Part shown: positions 24,754 to 33,330 of the stretch, in pieces | How the letters are laid out: every line of letters begins with the position of its first letter | Position numbering within the stretch: position 1 is the first letter of the stretch | From: Solimonas sp. SE-A11 | GTDB lineage: Bacteria; Pseudomonadota; Gammaproteobacteria; Nevskiales; Nevskiaceae | Length of the DNA: 46,985 bases | Assembly: GCF_030345715.1 (NCBI RefSeq) | Contig: NZ_JAUASX010000028.1 | Coordinates: 1 to 46,985, forward strand | Direction: 5' to 3' | Made by a program: the position numbers and the translations under genes | The notes under the pieces: generated by a model | Database searches by the model: none | Seen by the model: only the letters and a program-made list of their open reading frames with translations | Told to the model about the DNA's origin: nothing

Positions 24754-25014
24754 TCAGGCCGGACGGTTCATGCTCTGCATGTACTCGCCCATCGATGCAG
24801 GCCCGCGCACCGCCAGGAAAGCCATCATCAGCAGCAGCGTGCTGGTCTCGCGCCGCGCCATGGCGCCGACATCCAGCTCGGCCAGGATGGCCCGCTCCGC
24901 TTCGTCCAGCCGGAACTCCGCTGCGTAGGTCTGCGGGCAGGCGCGGTAGCGCTCCGTCTCCACCGGGTTGGTTCCGATCTGCCACAAGGCCTTTTCAAGT
25001 GCATTGGTACTCAT
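24754..25014 (-). CDS. LigA-type small subunit of extradiol dioxygenase
   Basis: An 86-residue helical protein (MSTNALEKALWQIGTNPVE ... YAAEFRLDEAERAILAELDVGAMAR ... LLLMMAFLAVRGP). It matches the pattern of the LigA domain, the small alpha subunit that caps the active site of LigB-type dioxygenases. It is shorter than LigA of protocatechuate 4,5-dioxygenase (about 139 residues). The gene starts one base after the hydratase-aldolase stop and lies 24 bases before the LigB-type gene, so the two subunits are probably made together. The longer upstream frame overlaps the aldolase and was rejected. Confidence 0.8.
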   Translation of the reverse strand: MSTNALEKALWQIGTNPVETERYRACPQTYAAEFRLDEAERAILAELDVGAMARRETSTLLLMMAFLAVRGPASMGEYMQSMNRPA

Positions 25015-25015
25015 G

Positions 25016-26008
25016 TCACCCTCCCTGCTTGTCGTATTCCCGGTGCAGCTGTGCCCAACGCCGGCCGGACTCGCGGGCACCTTCGAGATAAGCCTCCGGC
25101 ACCAGCGTGTACGGCGGCCGGGCCGGGCCCGCTCGCATCCAGCCGGCGGCGTCCATGCGCGCCTTCTCCAGACCAATGTTGTAGAGCGAGAACTCCTTGA
25201 ACGAGCCTTGCGGGAACAGTGTTTGGTAAGTGCGGCTGATGGCGCCGGTCAGTGCCTGGGCCTGAGCCCAGTCACCGCATTTCTTCGCCCGTTCCACTTC
25301 GTCGCGCAGCCGCAGCACCGGCGCCGGGCCGCAGACGGCGCCGCTGGTCCAGAAAGCGGTGCAGAACTCCGGCGCAATACGTGCGGCTGCGTAGTAGTCG
25401 GCGTCAATCGGTAGGAAGCGGATGCGTCCCTTGGTCAGATTCAGATCCGCCATTAGTGCGCCGATACCCAGGTACTTCGCCGTGATGACCTGCGGGATTT
25501 CCGCGACCTGCGCCCAGAACGGCCGCGGGAAATCGAACTTGAAGGCCTCTGGGTTGGCGTAGATGCAGATCGCCGTATCCGGGCATGCCTCGGCGACGTC
25601 GCGGTAGAACTGCACCGCGGTCGGCACGTCGGGCGCGCACCACATGGGCGGCCCAAGCATGACGCCGTCAATGCCGATGGCACGCGCCTCGCGCGTCTGC
25701 CGGATGGTTTCGCGCGTGCCCAGGCTGCTGGTGCCGCCGAATAGCGGCACGCGGCCGCGCACGGTCTCGACCAGCGTGCTCAGGTAGGCGCGCTTCTCCT
25801 CCCAGGTCAGCGTCGCGCACTCGCCCAGGGAGCCCAGGGTCACGATCGCGTCGACCCCAGCGGCGATCAGTTTCTCCGCCGTTTGCGCGGTTTCGTCGAG
25901 GTCAACGCTGTCCTGGACGCGCCAATCGCCGGCATCGGGGGTCGCGGGTGTGGGCATGATCGCCCAACACCCACGAACCTCATCGACAGTGAGCAACTTC
26001 CTTCCCAT
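25016..26008 (-). CDS. nahE: trans-o-hydroxybenzylidenepyruvate hydratase-aldolase
   Basis: A 330-residue member of the DHDPS/NAL superfamily of Schiff-base aldolases. The NahE/PhnE signature [17 protein letters not shown] (57-73), the conserved Y150 and Schiff-base K178 ([10 protein letters not shown]) are present. The enzyme hydrates and cleaves trans-o-hydroxybenzylidenepyruvate to salicylaldehyde and pyruvate. The true start is the ATG at 26008, sharing one base with the DUF1329 stop (TGATG); a TTG codon just upstream is unlikely. Followed after one base by the LigA-type gene. Confidence 0.92.
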   Translation of the reverse strand: MGRKLLTVDEVRGCWAIMPTPATPDAGDWRVQDSVDLDETAQTAEKLIAAGVDAIVTLGSLGECATLTWEEKRAYLSTLVETVRGRVPLFGGTSSLGTRETIRQTREARAIGIDGVMLGPPMWCAPDVPTAVQFYRDVAEACPDTAICIYANPEAFKFDFPRPFWAQVAEIPQVITAKYLGIGALMADLNLTKGRIRFLPIDADYYAAARIAPEFCTAFWTSGAVCGPAPVLRLRDEVERAKKCGDWAQAQALTGAISRTYQTLFPQGSFKEFSLYNIGLEKARMDAAGWMRAGPARPPYTLVPEAYLEGARESGRRWAQLHREYDKQGG

Positions 26009-27321
26009 CAAGCACCACCGCTGCGCATGAACTGCGGGTTGAACATGCGCACCGGGCTCTTGCTTCCGTCAATCTCGGTGCGGAACTGCCCGGTGGTGCA
26101 GCGCTGGTTCTGCACGTCGAACATGCCGAAGCTATCGTAGATCGCCGCAAACTTGCCCTTGTTGCTCGGCAGATGATGCTCGGTAGAGGTGTGGCCGATG
26201 GTCCAGGACTTCCACAGCTTGCCGGCGCGGTCATAGATCAGCGTTCGCGGCGCGACGAAGGTCTGGGAGTCGAGGTACATCACGCGGCGACCAACCGGCG
26301 AGGATTTATCAACCGGCGTCATCTCCAGTTCGTGCACCTGCCGCAGCTGCCAGGTGACGTCGGGGAAGCACTCGCCCTTGCCGGTCATCGCAACGAACTT
26401 GTAGCCGTCCGGCTGCTTGTACTCATCCGAAAGCTTCTGCTCGTTATGGCGGTACAGCGGCATCAGCAGGGTCTTGGTTCCCTTGAACTTCCAGTTCATC
26501 TCGGCCACGCGGCCGAAGTAGCCTTCGAAGTCCTGGATCATCAGGTCGGAACCGAGGAAGGCATCCGTGGTCTGGCTGGTCTCCAGGCGACGCACGCGGC
26601 GCTGGAAGCCCAGATACAGGTAGCCGTCGCTGGCCTTCTGGTCCTGGTCGAAGCCCAGGATCATCAGCTGCGTGTCCTGCACGTCCTGAGGGCTGAAGGC
26701 CTTGCCGTAGATGCCGCGGAAGTAGTCGTTGGGGTTGGGCGAGACCGCCGGGATCGGCTGCTCGGCGACACGGTGCTTGAAGTTCAGGAAGTTGAACTGG
26801 AATTCGACCGTGCGATCCACCTTTCCGGTTGCGGCGTTGCGGTACTTCCAGTAGAACGGCTTGATCTGGACGTTGTCGCCAGCCGAGAAGGTGTGACGGA
26901 AATTGAACGCCAGCTTGCGGCCGGCGTCGGCATCGCTGCTCGACGGCAGCTCCGGAAACGGTCGGCCGGCGCTGTAGCCTTCGAGGTTGCCACCGACGAT
27001 CTTGACCTTGCCGATGTTCTGCCGTGTCGCCTCCACGTACTTCGGATGCACATCGAAGGAATCGGTGGGGCCAACCTTGATAGACGGCTGCACACCTTTC
27101 TTCAGCAGGTCGTAGGTGACCGGGTCCAGCACCGCCTTGAACTGGTCGGCATTGTTCTTGTCGATCAGGACCCCGACGTTAACGCCGGCCGCCGTCGGCG
27201 CGCCGGCCTTGTAGGGGTAAAAGGACTGGTTGATGACGTCGTCGGCGCCTTGCGCCAGCGCCGGAGCAGTGAACAGCGTTCCGGCGAGCATCGCCAATAC
27301 GGATCGGGTGATTCTCTTCAT
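26008..27321 (-). CDS. DUF1329 exported protein
   Basis: A 437-residue protein with a Sec signal peptide ([24 protein letters not shown], cleavage after ALAQ) and the features of DUF1329, a LolA-like fold: [20 protein letters not shown] early, and [25 protein letters not shown] near the end. Members are found beside DUF1302 and MMPL genes in clusters for degradation of hydrophobic substrates such as steroids and aromatics, and are thought to work at the outer membrane or in the periplasm. The exact function is not established. No lipobox cysteine is evident. The ATG at 27321 was chosen because it gives the signal peptide. Confidence 0.85.
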   Translation of the reverse strand: MKRITRSVLAMLAGTLFTAPALAQGADDVINQSFYPYKAGAPTAAGVNVGVLIDKNNADQFKAVLDPVTYDLLKKGVQPSIKVGPTDSFDVHPKYVEATRQNIGKVKIVGGNLEGYSAGRPFPELPSSSDADAGRKLAFNFRHTFSAGDNVQIKPFYWKYRNAATGKVDRTVEFQFNFLNFKHRVAEQPIPAVSPNPNDYFRGIYGKAFSPQDVQDTQLMILGFDQDQKASDGYLYLGFQRRVRRLETSQTTDAFLGSDLMIQDFEGYFGRVAEMNWKFKGTKTLLMPLYRHNEQKLSDEYKQPDGYKFVAMTGKGECFPDVTWQLRQVHELEMTPVDKSSPVGRRVMYLDSQTFVAPRTLIYDRAGKLWKSWTIGHTSTEHHLPSNKGKFAAIYDSFGMFDVQNQRCTTGQFRTEIDGSKSPVRMFNPQFMRSGGA

Positions 27322-27358
27322 CTTGGATTCCTCTCGGGGGTTTCTGCGTGGGGCCGGA

Positions 27359-29434
27359 TCAGAAGAACTGGTAGCCCAAATTGATAAAGACCTCGTCTTC
27401 CTTGTCCGATGAGCCCAGGGGGCCCTGGCGGAAACGGCCCAGCGGCTCGAAGCCGGTGAGACCGATGGGGCCGGCCTCCAGCAAGGGGCCGCCGGATGAG
27501 GCATAGGCGGTAAACGGCGGATAGGGGTTGCAGTCGCGGCAGTCGTTGAATTTCTGCGCACCGTCGCCGAACTTGACGTTGGCACCGATCGACAGCTTGA
27601 GGTTCTGCGATAGCAGGTAGTCCACCGAAGGCTGCATCGCGTAGGCACCGGCCTTCCAGTCACGCGCCATCACCAGCTTTGGCTGCAAGCGGTCTTGCAG
27701 GTACCAGGTCTGCATGAAGAGCGTGGCGGTCCAGTTGTCCTTCCAGTCCGGCATGCCCACCTGCCCCAAACGACCCTGCTCCAGCTCGTGGTCGAGCAGG
27801 TGCTGGCCGAAAATCTGCAGCGAGAACAGGAAGGTGCGGTCGGCGTTCAGGAAGGGAATGAAGGTCAGGCGATCCAGGCCGACGACGTAGCGCGCAACGC
27901 GCGACTCGCTATACAGGCTCGGCCGCAGGGTGTTGGGAAACTGCTCGCCCCAGGTCATCGCCGCCTCGATGCGCGCCACCGTCTTGATCGGCGCGATCGT
28001 GAAGTCCAGGGAGCCCCCCAGCATCTTGACGCGCGGAAAAGCGATATCGAAGGCGATCAGGTACGGCACCTGGCGCGGCACTGTGTTGTACTGGCCCACC
28101 CCCGGCAGCAGTTCCGGCAATTGCAGGTCTACCGGCAGCAGCAGGTTGGCGAAGGGACTGATCGCTGGCGGCCCCTCGGAGCCGCCATGCAGGCTGGGCA
28201 GCTGCGAGCGATACAGCAGGCCGTTGAGCGAGAAGCTGACGTCGCCCAGCACGCCCTCGAACTTGGTACCGATCTGGGTGTTCGACAGCGTCCAGTTCGG
28301 CAGCTTGACCTCGCGGATGCCGACCTGGTTAGGCCCGAAGTCCGTAGTCATAGCCATACCCGGCTGCCCGAGGATTGGCGGCACCAGGGCAAAGTTGGAC
28401 ACCGTACCGCCGTTATCCCAGAGATTCTTCATGCCGCGGAAGAAGCAGCCGGCATCCAGGATGACGTTGGCGGTGCCGCATTGGCCCAGGCTGTTGGGGC
28501 GGAATTTGTCGAAGTTCCATACCACCTGCCAGTTGAGATCCTGCAGGGCCGCCACCGGGCCCATTCGGTACTCTGCCGTGGCGATCCACATCGGGATGCG
28601 AATGTCCTGCAATTCGTCATAGATGTTGTTGCGCGAGTAGTCGACCGGGTTGATGACGTCGAGCACGCGAAACAGATCGGTACGGCCCCAGATGACCTGC
28701 TGCTTGCCTACGCGGAAGAACAGTTCCTGCTCCTCGCCGTTGAGCGGCGATGAGAACAGCAGGGAACTGTCGAAGTAGGCTTCGCGCAGCCAGTCGAGGC
28801 GGTCGGCATCAGCGAATTCCGGGAAGCGCAGATCGTTCTCGCTGCCGTCCATGTAGCCGCCGAGGCAGCCGCGGGAATCCACGTCGCAGGGCCGCACCGG
28901 AACGCCGAATGCGACACCGCCGCCCGGCCGGTGCAGGGGCTCGCCCAGCACGATCATGCCGTCGTTAGGATTGTTGGCCAGGTTGAAACCGAATTGGCCG
29001 AGGCCTGCGCCCGGCACGCCGTTGAACACCCCGTACTGCAGGTTATTGCCGCCGAAGGCGCCGCGGCCATGCGCCACGCAGCCGGCCGGGATCAAGCCGG
29101 AGGTGTCCTCCAGGCAGATCGGGCCACCGGCATCGCGGCCGTACTCCTTCGAATTGAGGTCATAAACACCGTCGTAGGTGCCACGCAGCTTCAAGGTCAA
29201 GGAGTTGCCGGTGAAGGCACCGAGATCGTCGAACTCGCGATCTGCCTCGAGGCGCAGGGTATTGCGCTCCTTCGACAGGCCGACATCCTGGCGGACGCGG
29301 GTATCGTTCTCCAGGAAGCCATTGATGCGCCATGCGCCCAGTTCCCCGGCCTGTACCGTCTTGCCATGCAGGGCCAAGCCCCATGCGCACAATCCCATCG
29401 CGAGGCTTCCCAATGCCTTTCCGGTAATCCTCAT
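27359..29434 (-). CDS. DUF1302 outer-membrane beta-barrel protein
   Basis: A 691-residue predicted beta-barrel with an N-terminal signal sequence (through about LHGKTVQA) and the DUF1302 pattern: GAWRINGFLENDTRVRQDVG, many alternating-hydrophobicity strands, FFRVGKQQVIWGRTDLFRVL, DVINPVDYSRN, and a C-terminal aromatic residue (LGYQFF) typical of BAM-inserted proteins. Family members accompany uptake of hydrophobic compounds, and a channel for aromatics is inferred. The ATG at 29434 is preferred because GAGGAG lies 8 bases upstream; an in-frame GTG at 29443 sits too close to it. Confidence 0.85.
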   Translation of the reverse strand: MRITGKALGSLAMGLCAWGLALHGKTVQAGELGAWRINGFLENDTRVRQDVGLSKERNTLRLEADREFDDLGAFTGNSLTLKLRGTYDGVYDLNSKEYGRDAGGPICLEDTSGLIPAGCVAHGRGAFGGNNLQYGVFNGVPGAGLGQFGFNLANNPNDGMIVLGEPLHRPGGGVAFGVPVRPCDVDSRGCLGGYMDGSENDLRFPEFADADRLDWLREAYFDSSLLFSSPLNGEEQELFFRVGKQQVIWGRTDLFRVLDVINPVDYSRNNIYDELQDIRIPMWIATAEYRMGPVAALQDLNWQVVWNFDKFRPNSLGQCGTANVILDAGCFFRGMKNLWDNGGTVSNFALVPPILGQPGMAMTTDFGPNQVGIREVKLPNWTLSNTQIGTKFEGVLGDVSFSLNGLLYRSQLPSLHGGSEGPPAISPFANLLLPVDLQLPELLPGVGQYNTVPRQVPYLIAFDIAFPRVKMLGGSLDFTIAPIKTVARIEAAMTWGEQFPNTLRPSLYSESRVARYVVGLDRLTFIPFLNADRTFLFSLQIFGQHLLDHELEQGRLGQVGMPDWKDNWTATLFMQTWYLQDRLQPKLVMARDWKAGAYAMQPSVDYLLSQNLKLSIGANVKFGDGAQKFNDCRDCNPYPPFTAYASSGGPLLEAGPIGLTGFEPLGRFRQGPLGSSDKEDEVFINLGYQFF

Positions 29435-29462
29435 CTGATTCACTCCTCTCTCAGGTCTCTGG

Positions 29463-31895
29463 TTATTCGGCGGCTGCCTGGCGCCCGCAGCCGGGCGTGG
29501 CGAAATCCGGGGGTGATGCCGCCCCGATGGAGCCCACGGGCGCGGCGGACGAGGCCGTCACGAAGCCGGGGCGGAAGGCGAGAATCCAGGCGGGTACGAC
29601 GACCATGGCGCCAATGGCGTTGAGCACCAGCATCACAATCAGCAGCAGTGCGGCCGAGGACTGGAAGCGCAGGTCTGAGAAGAACACCCACATGACCACA
29701 CCAGCGACGAGGGTCGTTGCGGTGAACATCACCGCAAGGCCAGTGGTGCTGATGGCATGGGCGACGGCATCGTGCAGCGCTCGTCCCTTCTCTATCTCGT
29801 CGCGAACGCGGTCCATCACATAGATCGCATAGTCGATGCCCACGCCCATTCCCACCGCGACCACCGGGATGATGTTGACGTTTATGCCTACATTGGCGAT
29901 GCCCAGATAGCCGTAGCTGAGCACCGTGGCGAAGATCATCGGCAGGATCATCAGCCAGCCGGCGTGCGCCGAGTTGTAGTAGATCGCCACCATCAGGAAC
30001 GATGCGATCAACACGAAAGCCGTGACCATGACGCTGTCATGGAAGTTGGCCTGATTGATAGCGGCGTTGACGCCGACGACACCGGCCGCCGGCTCGATCG
30101 TGAAGCCCTCGATACCCTTGCCGTAAAGCTCGGCGCCCTGCTTCGCGCGCTGCACCGCCGCCTCGATCGTCTTCGCCTGCAGGTCCGGCAGGTAGAAGCT
30201 CAGGTTTGCCAGCGTCTCCTCGGGGTTGACGTACTCGCGCAGGGCTCCGGGTACCGGACTGGAGTACTCGAAGGCATACATCAGGCTGCCCACGCCGCGT
30301 GCATCTCCGGGGACCTGCAGCCAGCGCGGATCGCCCTCGTGGGTCAGGCGATTGACCTGCTTCACCAAATCTGGGAGGCCCTTGGCGGCTCCCACCACCG
30401 GCTCCTCAAGCATGTAGCGCTCGAATTTCTCCATGGCTGCCATCGCCTCGGGGCTGCGCAAGCCCTCGCGCTCGCTGGAGCGGGCCACCACGAACAGTTC
30501 CTCACTGCCGGGGAAGCTCTCCGAGATCAGGTGCGCCGAGCGGTTGTAGTCGTGGTCACGCTTGAGAATCGGCGAGCCAGGCTCGGACTCTCCGAACTGC
30601 ACCTGGGACGCGCCCCATGCACCCAGCCCGAGCAGCACCAGGGCGCCCAACAGCACCGCACGGCCGACGCCGGCGTTGGAGACCGGCTCCACCATCCGGT
30701 GCAGATGCGCCGAAGTCTGATCACGGCTGTTATCAGTGCGCCTGGGCTGCGGTAGTACGGTCAGCGCCAGCGGCACCATGAAGTGCACCGTGAAGATCAC
30801 CGAGAAGGCCCAGAAGCCGGCAAAGGCACCAAGATGCTTGTTGAATGGCGCCGCACCGATCGCCACTGCGGCGATACCGATGGCGTCGACGATGATCGCC
30901 AGGGAACCTGGGCGGAACAGCGCGTCCAATGCATTGCGTGCAGCCTGGCGACCGTTCTGGGTGCGCGCCAGTTCGTAATAGTAGCGCTCGACCAACTGCA
31001 CCCCGTGCGAAGTCGCACGGGCGGCAATCAGAAAGGGGATCGGCATCGACAGCGGATCGAGATGAATGCCGACCAGATTCATGAAGCCCAGGCCCCAGGC
31101 CGAGGACAGGAGAATGCCCAGCAAGGGCAGCACGATGCCGTAGAGGCGGCGGAAGTATCCCGCCAACAACAGTATGATCAGGGCCGTGGTGTACAGCAGA
31201 ATCTCGACGATCTGCGGCAGGTAGGTGTAGACCCAGCCAGTCAGCACCGGGTTTCCGACCGCATAGATGCGCAGGCCGTCGCGTGCTTCTGCCTCGCGGA
31301 TTTTCTGTAGCCCGGCGAAGGCTTCGAGCAGTTCGTCGGAGGTCGAACTGTTCATCTGTGCCCGGATGATAGCCACCCTGCCATCGGCCGACACCAGGCG
31401 CCCGCTGATGCGAGGATCCGCCTGCACCTGCAACTGCAAGGTCTTGAGTTGCGCCGCCGTCAGGGTCTCGGTATTCGGGTCGTAGTAGGGATCGGAGCGG
31501 ATCGTGCCGGCTTCATTGATGTAGACCCGGCGCGTCGTGCGATGCGTGATGCTGGCCACGAGGTTGTGATTGACCCCCGGCAGCATGTCGATGCCCTGCG
31601 TAATGCGTTCGATCGCGGCGAGTGCTTCGTTGCTGAAGATCGTGCCCTGCCCGACCTCCACCGCAACCGTGATGACGTTGGCCCCGCCAAAAATCCCGCG
31701 CACCTCGTTGTGCAGCTGGATATAGGAATGCTGCTGCGGCAGAAGGTCCTCGAAATCCGACGCCATTTTCATGCCGGGGATCTGGCTGGCGAAGAACGCC
31801 GACAGGCCGAGAATCAGCGCGAGCACAAAGCGCGGGCTGGCAAAAATCCACTCTTCGCCCCGCTGCAGCGCGGCGACTATCTTTTGGCGAATCAA
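29463..31895 (-). CDS. MMPL/RND-superfamily transporter (HAE3-like)
   Basis: An about 810-residue membrane protein with two repeated halves: one TM near each N-terminus (FVLALILGLSAFFASQIPG; RAVLLGALVLLGLGAWGAS), large periplasmic loops, and five clustered TMs in each half, e.g. ALIILLLAGYFRRLYGIVLPL and VGMGVGIDYAIYVMDR, the latter being the conserved GxxxDY motif. Such proteins move lipids or hydrophobic molecules using the proton gradient. A TTG start at 31895 overlaps the YCF48 stop (TTGA) and lets translation begin at LIRQKIVAAL; the upstream frame is inside the neighbouring gene. It probably works with DUF1302/DUF1329. Confidence 0.83.
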   Translation of the reverse strand: MIRQKIVAALQRGEEWIFASPRFVLALILGLSAFFASQIPGMKMASDFEDLLPQQHSYIQLHNEVRGIFGGANVITVAVEVGQGTIFSNEALAAIERITQGIDMLPGVNHNLVASITHRTTRRVYINEAGTIRSDPYYDPNTETLTAAQLKTLQLQVQADPRISGRLVSADGRVAIIRAQMNSSTSDELLEAFAGLQKIREAEARDGLRIYAVGNPVLTGWVYTYLPQIVEILLYTTALIILLLAGYFRRLYGIVLPLLGILLSSAWGLGFMNLVGIHLDPLSMPIPFLIAARATSHGVQLVERYYYELARTQNGRQAARNALDALFRPGSLAIIVDAIGIAAVAIGAAPFNKHLGAFAGFWAFSVIFTVHFMVPLALTVLPQPRRTDNSRDQTSAHLHRMVEPVSNAGVGRAVLLGALVLLGLGAWGASQVQFGESEPGSPILKRDHDYNRSAHLISESFPGSEELFVVARSSEREGLRSPEAMAAMEKFERYMLEEPVVGAAKGLPDLVKQVNRLTHEGDPRWLQVPGDARGVGSLMYAFEYSSPVPGALREYVNPEETLANLSFYLPDLQAKTIEAAVQRAKQGAELYGKGIEGFTIEPAAGVVGVNAAINQANFHDSVMVTAFVLIASFLMVAIYYNSAHAGWLMILPMIFATVLSYGYLGIANVGINVNIIPVVAVGMGVGIDYAIYVMDRVRDEIEKGRALHDAVAHAISTTGLAVMFTATTLVAGVVMWVFFSDLRFQSSAALLLIVMLVLNAIGAMVVVPAWILAFRPGFVTASSAAPVGSIGAASPPDFATPGCGRQAAAE

Positions 31896-32863
31896 TGGAT
31901 GCCCTCCGATTCGATATTCACCATCGCCGGCGTGCGGGCGCCGGAACCGCCGACCACGATCAGGGACGAGCGGCCCGGGAGGGCGACGCCGCCACGGAGG
32001 TAACCGCTGCCGGAGGTAGCGCTCGGCAAAACCCGCCATTTGCCGTTGGATCCGCGCTGCTGGATCAAACCGAGTTCGCCGACAGCAAATAGGCGGCCAC
32101 CGGCTCCAGACAGAAAGCCGTACATCGGCACACCGGCGGCATTAGCCTCCGGCGCCCAGCTCTGACCGCCATCGCGGGTGCACAGGATGATCCCGCCGCG
32201 ACCCGTCAGCCAGCCGGTATCGGCGTCGGTGAACCAGACGTCGAAGGCGTAGAAATCGTCCGGAATGGGGGGCAGCATCTCCCAGCTGGCGCCGCCATCG
32301 CTGCTGCGCGCAACGATGCCAAACTCACCGGCGACAACCGCATTGCCGGCGTCGAGGAATCGGATGGTGGTGAGGATCGCGTCTTGGCCAAACTCGGTCT
32401 TCTGCCAGCTCACTCCGCGATCGCTGCTATGCAGAACTGTGGAATAGGTCCCAACGACCCAGAATCCGCCGTCCGGAGCACACGCCAGGGCCATAGGGGT
32501 GAAGTCCTCCGGCATCGAGCCCGCGGCAAGGCGCCAGCCGGTACCTTGTGCATTCCCAGTCCAGACACGGCGATGGAAGTCGAGTGCGACAAAGCTTCTG
32601 TCCGCGCAAGCCGCGACATCGATCAGCGCCGCTCGCCTCTCTAGCTTTTGCGCTTCCCAGGTCTTGCCGGAATCGGTCGAACGGGACAGTAGGTCATTGC
32701 CGACAGCCACGATCGCCTGGCCATTCGACGCAATTTTTTGCAGGTCGTCAGCGACGTGCGTGGCGCCATGGGCGATCGGCGAAAAGGCGGCAGCCACAGC
32801 AAAAATGGCCAGGATCGCGCTGGGCAATCCAAGATGGAGCGCCAGTGGCGCGCGACGGCTCAT
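31892..32863 (-). CDS. YCF48-like exported beta-propeller protein
   Basis: A 323-residue protein with a signal peptide (ending about SPIAHGA) and repeated propeller blades carrying the BNR/Asp-box pattern: SRSTDSGKTWE, HSSDRGVSWQ, RSSDGGASWE, CTRDGGQSW. It resembles YCF48/Hcf136, a photosystem II assembly factor in phototrophs. In heterotrophs relatives are encoded beside MMPL-family transporters, probably as periplasmic partners. First gene of the 13-gene upper operon; the ATG follows an AGGAGGAG site. Its biochemical role here is unknown. Confidence 0.83.
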   Translation of the reverse strand: MSRRAPLALHLGLPSAILAIFAVAAAFSPIAHGATHVADDLQKIASNGQAIVAVGNDLLSRSTDSGKTWEAQKLERRAALIDVAACADRSFVALDFHRRVWTGNAQGTGWRLAAGSMPEDFTPMALACAPDGGFWVVGTYSTVLHSSDRGVSWQKTEFGQDAILTTIRFLDAGNAVVAGEFGIVARSSDGGASWEMLPPIPDDFYAFDVWFTDADTGWLTGRGGIILCTRDGGQSWAPEANAAGVPMYGFLSGAGGRLFAVGELGLIQQRGSNGKWRVLPSATSGSGYLRGGVALPGRSSLIVVGGSGARTPAMVNIESEGIH

Positions 32864-33330
32864 TGCCGAGTCTCCTCCTAGTAGTAATAAACTGCGGAGG
32901 GAGAATCAGTGAAGCAGCGATATAAGTGAACCCGATTGCGGGAATGATCGCCATCACTAGGATGAATAATCTGGTGCTATCCCTCGGTCGACAAAAAGGG
33001 AACCGCGTTTCCTGCAGAAAAAGCGGATTTTGGTAGCGGAAATCGCCGCGCGGCCGCTCGCTCTTGGCACCAGCGGGGAGCAACCTCGATCTGCAACGTA
33101 ACGCAGATGAGCGTGCAATTTGCCGGGGCGGAGTGGCGCTCTATCCCGGGCCTGCTTTGCGGGAACCTACTGGATGCCCCGGCGGCCTCCGAGCGGGCAG
33201 TCGCGTGTTCAGCTGCTCGCTGCGACAGCAAGCATCATTACCGCATGGTCTTTGTCGCTTCTGTGCTTGAGCCCTGCCAAGGCGTCGCGGCTTCGCAAGG
33301 GTTCCGCCCTGCGGAAGTAAGAAAGGCCCG
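32864..33330. promoter_or_regulatory. Leader/promoter region of upper operon; otherwise unassigned
   Basis: This 467-base gap must contain the promoter of the upper operon (transcribed leftward). Two GTGAA motifs, at 32909-32913 and 32926-32930, are the only repeats I noticed, and they do not form a TTCA-N6-TGA element. Short open frames on both strands have no recognisable product. I see no RNA gene. Confidence 0.35.

Noticed and set aside
32909-32930. NahR-like box upstream of the upper operon (two GTGAA motifs)
   Set aside because: They are direct repeats at 17-base spacing and do not make a TTCA-N6-TGA element like those at 12644 and 15824.
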